Shown here piece by piece: positions 58,622 through 64,000 of a stretch of DNA of 64,000 nucleotides. The notes beneath the pieces are model-generated. The model worked only from the letters and a program-made list of their open reading frames with translations. It had not been told where the DNA came from and did not search any database. Source of the DNA: Flaccisagitta enflata (taxonomy: Eukaryota > Chaetognatha > Sagittoidea > Aphragmophora); contig OZ231128.1 in the NCBI GenBank assembly GCA_965153355.1, positions 10,788,001 through 10,852,000 of the forward strand, written 5' to 3'. Each line of letters starts with the position of its first letter. The stretch's first letter is position 1. The translations under genes and the position numbers were made by a program.

Positions 58622-59380
58622 CCATCGCCATCTGCAAGCAGTAGGGACTTTTCTGGCTATAATTTCAATGTCATTATCGGACAAAAAAATTTGAAATAAG
58701 CAGGCACAACTCACAGGCCTGAAATAGGAAATCATACCTCACAGAACTGAAATCAACCCTCTCAAGCCTGGAATCAGGCAACTTAGGCCTGAAATCTGAC
58801 TTTCTGCGCTAACAGTAATGCCTATGCGGATTGTTGCCGTATCAATGTGGATGACGCATCTCGTCACTCAATTGGACTTGTAATCTACAATTCGACCATG
58901 CTTGCATACAGACTACAGTGAGCTGAAATAAATGAAAACAAGTCCAATTGAGCAACAAGATGCGTCATCCACAATGATTTGGAGAAAATCATGGTTTTTG
59001 AAGAGATGAAACGGATGGATAGACCCTCTTTTAGAGATGCCATGATGCATCTCAAAAGGAGGGAAATTTCAGTAGCTGACCGCAGGTAATATCCATATGT
59101 TTCTTTCTCTACTTCATTTGACAGACTTTAGTTCTTGTGACAATAGTCTTTGAACAGATTTAACATCCTTTGCACATATCACGGTGGATTGAAATCGTGA
59201 AAACTTTTTTTTTTCAACAACAACAACAACAACAAAAAAAGCCCATGAGGAGTAAATGAAAGTTAGTTTTTACAGACATAGAAATCTCTGTACTTCCGTT
59301 GAGGAAAAGATATCTGCCATGAGTGTAGAATAGATCAAAAACACTTGAAAGAAAAAGGAAGAAAAAAAACAGAGAGAGAA
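58622..59380. other. Unassigned sequence with a degenerate hairpin-family end
   Basis: A GAGATGCCATGATGCATCTC hairpin near 59030-59055 closes a diverged family copy. Short CCTGAAAT repeats lie at 58710-58800. No gene. Confidence 0.5.
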
Positions 59381-59393
59381 AAGGATAAAGAGA

Positions 59394-59521
<128 letters not shown>

Positions 59522-59675
59522 GACAGGGATATCAAGAGGGAGCAACAACAGAGGGACAGACAAAGAAAGTGTTACAACTTAGCCATTTTGCACTTTCGAA
59601 ATTGAAAGTCGCTCTGATTGAAAAATGTGAGGACGAGCCTGTGGACCTCTGTCTCTCCCTCTATAAGCAACCCAA

Positions 59676-59907
59676 AGTACTATCTTGCTAATAAATATAT
59701 CTCAAAAAAAGCATCAACTTTGGAAGAGTGTTGCTCTTAAATGATTAAAGCTATAATAACCAGATTGGCCTCCTTTTAAATATTTGTTTTAACTTGTTAA
59801 ATTGCGACTAATAGGATAATTATAACTTAATTTGTATACGAGCACCACTCTTCCAAAGTTAAGGCTTCTTTTCAGATGTTGATATACTTATTAGCAAGAT
59901 AGTATTT
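59676..59907. mobile_element. Short palindromic MITE
   Basis: AGTACTATCTTGCTAATAA at the left and TTATTAGCAAGATAGTATT at the right. The arms also share AACTTTGGAAGAGTG / CACTCTTCCAAAGTT. Confidence 0.88.
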
Positions 59908-60257
59908 TGTTTCTAATCGCTAGCTAAGCGTGTCTACTCTCGAGCTCTCTAGGAGAGGCGAGAGGGAAGGTAGGAAGATCCAAAAATTCATAACGCAAAA
60001 ATTTAGATGACGGCAATCGGCTGAAAAAGCGATTTTTGGAGCATTACGGCTCCTGCCCAGCCACATTATAATCCCCCCGCCTACCCACATACTGCCGCCG
60101 CCAAGCTTAGTTAAAGGTGCAAGACTTGGATCTATTACGTCGGGTTAAAGTTGCTGTCGGGTTTGAAAATGGCTTTGATGTCCCAGAGATTTTTGCTCCA
60201 TGATGATCTCGATTCGCTAAAAACCTTTCATTTCCTCAAAGGATTCCAGGTTTATGA

Positions 60258-60490
60258 TTTTTAGTTGCGGACACGCAACTCTATAAGAGGCTTTGTCCAT
60301 CCATTGGTTCGTTGGTCCGTCGGTCCGTCCGTCAGCATGAGTCGAAAAGTATAAAAACAAGCGTTTTTGAAGCTTTTTGTGTATGTGTCTATGTTGGGAA
60401 GAGGGTTGGGTGGGGCGTTGAATGTGGATGAGGGATAGACGCCCCTGCCCACCCGTCCGCAACGATATTGTGACCCTGCGTCACTTGTCT
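60258..60490. repeat. Hairpin-ended short interspersed repeat, full length
   Basis: TTTTTAGTTGCGGACACGCAACT, GGTCCGTCGGTCCGTCC, then CCACCCGTCCGCAACGATATTGTGACC and GTCACTTGT. Confidence 0.88.
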
Positions 60491-61862
60491 TTTGTCTTCC
60501 TCACGACGAGTAAAATGAATTGAATTCCACATTTCGTTGCTTTCGTTGTAAAATTTGGGCTATTAACGATTTACAAAGATGGTACATGATTTTACTGATA
60601 GAAAGACACAGGACGGATGAATGGGCAGCAAATGACGGACAGTGAGAGAGTGCGATGAAATTTAAACAATGATTGATTTGTTGGAGTTTTACATAGGGGT
60701 ACAGTGGGGTATGTGCAAAAATATCGCAAACTGGAAAAAGATTTTTAACTTTTAAGCTTCCTAACAAATGTAATATTTGAAATAATGTAATAATATGAAA
60801 TTGATTATATCAAGGAAAGAACTATCAATGGACTGAAAAAATAGTAAAAAAAAAAAAAAGAAAACATGATTGATCTATATTTTTTTTCTTCATTTTTTCC
60901 CTTTCATCATTCAAGTTTGATTTATCATTCACTGAAAAATTTTATCGATTAGTATTGCACCTGATACGCATCAAAATCACAAAACTTTTATTCTTCGTTG
61001 CTCTTTTCTTTCTCTTTCATGCTTTATTTGCGCCAACACTTTGGCTGTTTTAACTATTTAAGGCGCCCATGATTTTTTTTTCTTCATTTGTACGCGTAGA
61101 AAAATACTCTTTCTCTCTCCTTACTAACTCAATGGATTCCTTCTCCCATGGTTATGGCGTAGAAAGTAAGTGAAGAAGTTCAAGAACAGACCCAACCAGG
61201 CAACGACTCGTTCTAAATATGGCTTGAATGGAGAAACCTTTGACAAATGATTTGAAATATACCTTAATTCCTGTATTTATCGCCCCCTCTGTAACTAGCG
61301 CCCTACCTTTCCAAGGAAAGAAAAAAAGAAACAATCGTAACAAAACTACACTAGAATGAGTATCAAAATCGCTGTTTTTTTCAGTTTCCCCGCACTATTT
61401 TGTTCTAACAACAAAAAATCAAAAAGAATCCTATCATTCTTTAACAAATCTTTTGACATTTAAAAGCAAAATTGCACAGAAACTATCAAATCATTTGTAA
61501 AAAGCCAAATGAACGCTTATGAAACACGGACAAATAGATAGACAAGCCTATCTGTAGAAATACAAAGACGCGCAAAACAAAACTTTTATCCACATTTGAT
61601 TTTTAGCCGAAGTAGTGAAGGAGTGAAGAACTTAAGTTAAATGGAAAAAAAAAGATTAGGATTCCAATGGTGCAATTAATCAATGAAAAACGGAAGAAAA
61701 GAGAGGGAGAAAAAAAAGAGGTCTTGATGAAGAAAACTAGGCGCTTAGATTCTGAGTTTTTATTCTTAATTCTTAATTTTGTACATCGATAACCGGAAGA
61801 TCTCTTTTTCCTCTTATCGTGTAATACTAGGCGATTAAGAAAAACATAGCCGCACTTTTTTT
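60491..61862. other. No feature seen
   Basis: AT-rich sequence without recognised exon, RNA or repeat family. The open frame at 61152-61343 has no recognised domain. Confidence 0.4.
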
Positions 61863-62853
61863 TACAGGGTGTTTCACGCGTTTTGAGGTTTAAAGAATCG
61901 ATATAGCTTTTCTCCTAGAAAAGCTAATCCAAATCTGAAAAAAGGCCTTAGTAGATCTTGAAGTGCAGTTTTTTTATGTCACCAATTTTTTATACCTGCG
62001 CTTTTAAATATGCCTACTATGTAAGTTTGAAAAAAACAACCATATCCAGCCTGCATCTTTAATCTGGATATGGCAAAAAAAAAAGCAAATACTTGTTTGT
62101 TAGTGTTTCACATCCAAGCAATAAGAAAAACATAGCAAAATCCATGACCATTTTGAAGCTCTGCGAAAGATCTTTCTAATGAGACCTTGCTGGTTGTCAT
62201 ATCTCTATCCGTTTAGAAATGGAAGAAGAATTAAGACAGGTGGTCAAGAATTAGGAAAGTCAGTACCACCTGATTTTCATGGGCTATTTTTATTGTAACA
62301 TAGGAATTAAACGAATTAAGTTAGAAATTGGTTCTTGGCTCCATTTTAGAGAAAATTCATAGCTCTTTAATTGGCTCATGGATATCGAGTAGCTAAGACA
62401 ATCCTGAGTTATGTAATTGACAAAGAGCAAAGAGCAAAATTTCTCGATGGAAAAAAATTGAAATGAGCATTTTTTTCAATCTGTGATTTTTTTCTTCAAT
62501 CTTTTGCCATTTCTAAATGAATGACGCTACAATGTCCAGCAACGTCGCGTTTTGAAATTTTTTGCAGGGCTTTTAAACAGTCATGGATTTTCTGTAGTTC
62601 AGGCCAATAGTTGACCAGAAACTAGTAAAAGAAGTTGTCCATTTTTTCTTTACCATGTTTAGTTAACTGAGTAATGTTGTTTACTTTAAACTCCCGTAGC
62701 TCCCAAGGTAAAAAGCGCAAATACAAAAAATTGGCGACATAAAAAAACTGCACTTCAAGATCTATTCAGACCTTTTTTCAGAATTGGAATAGCTTTTCTA
62801 GGAGAAAATTTATGTCGATTCTTTAAACCTCAAAACGCGTGAAACACCCTGTA
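61863..62853. mobile_element. Palindromic TA-target MITE, ~990 bp
   Basis: TACAGGGTGTTTCACGCG at the left and CGCGTGAAACACCCTGTA at the right. The arms share TTCTTTAAACCTC, GAAGTGCAGTTTTTTTATGT and more. The terminal CAGGGTGTTTCA resembles mariner-type ends. No transposase frame. Confidence 0.9.
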
Positions 62854-63484
62854 GTTGATGAAAAAGAAAAAAAATTGGTCACACATTTTTTTTTTATAAT
62901 GATTTTGAAGATTTTTGAGTTTTCTTTCATTCTAGACTAATCCCAAGTCTGTATCGCAAACCGTTTGGCAGTTAGAGCTCGTCAAAGTGAGCAACTTCTT
63001 AAAAATTTTTTTTTTTCAATTGGATTGCAAAATTGAAAAAGGCAATGTTTTTACTCTTTCTTGTGCCATTTCTTAACAAATAAAGTTAGAAATGCCAGAT
63101 TGGAGCTAAATGAAAGCTTTTCCCAAGAGCTTTTAGTAGTCAAAGATTTTTATCAGTCATTACAAAATTCAATATCACAATTACCCCTTTCAAAGTGCGG
63201 CTTTTTTATTGATTCGAGTGGTATCTCAATAATATGGTGGTTTTTTTTTTGCATATTTCTTTTTAATGAATAGCGACTTTCGTTGAACGTTTTCTAGTGA
63301 ATATTTGGGCTGTTGAGGGAGTAAAGAAAATTGAGTCATTACATTTCCAAAGGTGAATGAAGACGAAACCAAACTTTTAAGTAGGCGCGTCGTGGCTACG
63401 CTTCAGTCAGAATGAGAGTGAAAAAAAAAGAAGTTTTTAAGAGATGTATTCTCTCACATGGAGCGAGAGAGGCTTTAAAGATCA

Positions 63485-63544
<60 letters not shown>

Positions 63545-63813
63545 TTTTTTCAATTTGTAATCTTAAAATCTCAGTTATAAAAAAAAAAATGAAATGTGTA
63601 AGGATTATTCTGTCCTGATGCTTTACTTTTATTTTACTTGGTTGAATGGCAATACTCGAGTGTTCAACCAACTTTTCAACCAACTGGTCATGATTCACAA
63701 TATTCTGTCTTTCTCTCATGTAGAAAATGGGCGTGGCTATGAGGCGGAAGGAAATATTAAGGGCAAAAAGGAGGAACATATGATTATGGAAAGAAAACGA
63801 AGAAATGGAGAAT

Positions 63814-63899
<86 letters not shown>

Positions 63900-64000
63900 G
63901 TGAGTGAGTGAGAGAGAGAGAGAGAGAGGAAGAGGATGGGAGGGGGCAAGAAAAAAAGAAGGTAAGAGAGGAAGTAAGATGGGAAGTGAGAGCGAACGTG
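62854..64000. other. Window end: (CT)n and (GA)n tracts
   Basis: (CT)n at 63492-63535 and (GA)n at 63818-63928. No gene recognised. Confidence 0.6.

Overview
This is eukaryotic, metazoan nuclear DNA. Coding sequence is split into short exons with GT/AG borders, there are no bacterial-style operons, and a large share of the window is microsatellite, minisatellite and transposon-derived repeat. The two recognisable genes, vinculin and adenosine deaminase, are animal-type. The density of (GA)n/(CT)n tracts, palindromic MITEs and hairpin-ended short interspersed repeats suggests an invertebrate. I cannot name the lineage from sequence alone.

Both genes are on the minus strand. Adenosine deaminase (ADA, 55458 to 51528) is complete in four exons, encodes 366 residues and keeps all its metal and catalytic residues. 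The rest of the window from 46.6 kb down to 1.65 kb is a vinculin gene (VCL) with very large introns. Exons at 46.6-45.6 kb encode low-complexity Thr/Gln/Ala/Ser-rich sequence. Exons at 44.7-37.9 kb encode the end of the head (the D3/D4 region) and the start of the proline linker. Exons at 3.06-1.65 kb encode most of the actin-binding tail. The final exon or exons lie to the left of the window, and the first two thirds of the head is not visible.

Between head and tail, where vertebrate vinculin has a linker of about 60 residues, I find ten candidate exons between 33.0 and 4.2 kb. They encode poly-Gln, poly-His, Gly/Ser, polybasic, RGG-like and poly-Asp sequence. The first five are symmetric phase 1-1 cassettes. 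Three different modules (L6, L7 and L8-L9-L10) each change phase 1 to phase 0 to join the tail, so reading-frame logic makes them mutually exclusive. L7 gives the canonical short proline-rich linker.

Repeat layout: 12.7-14.9 kb and 24.5-25.8 kb are inverted arms built from a ~520-bp tandem unit. 21.66-23.86 kb is a 21-bp minisatellite. Palindromic MITEs with TA or 8-bp target duplications occur at about 8.2, 18.9, 21.1, 35.2-36.3, 36.8, 42.0, 52.6, 57.8, 59.7 and 61.9 kb. Five copies of a GGGCGTGTTTCTAG-ended MITE are present, and one of them appears to have made an intron inside a vinculin linker exon. About twenty copies of a short repeat with a terminal hairpin show compensatory stem changes. 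Three vinculin exon borders are themselves tandemly duplicated together with their splice sites.

I found no tRNA, rRNA, CRISPR or prokaryotic features. The region from 55.5 to 64 kb holds only repeats and unrecognised sequence.
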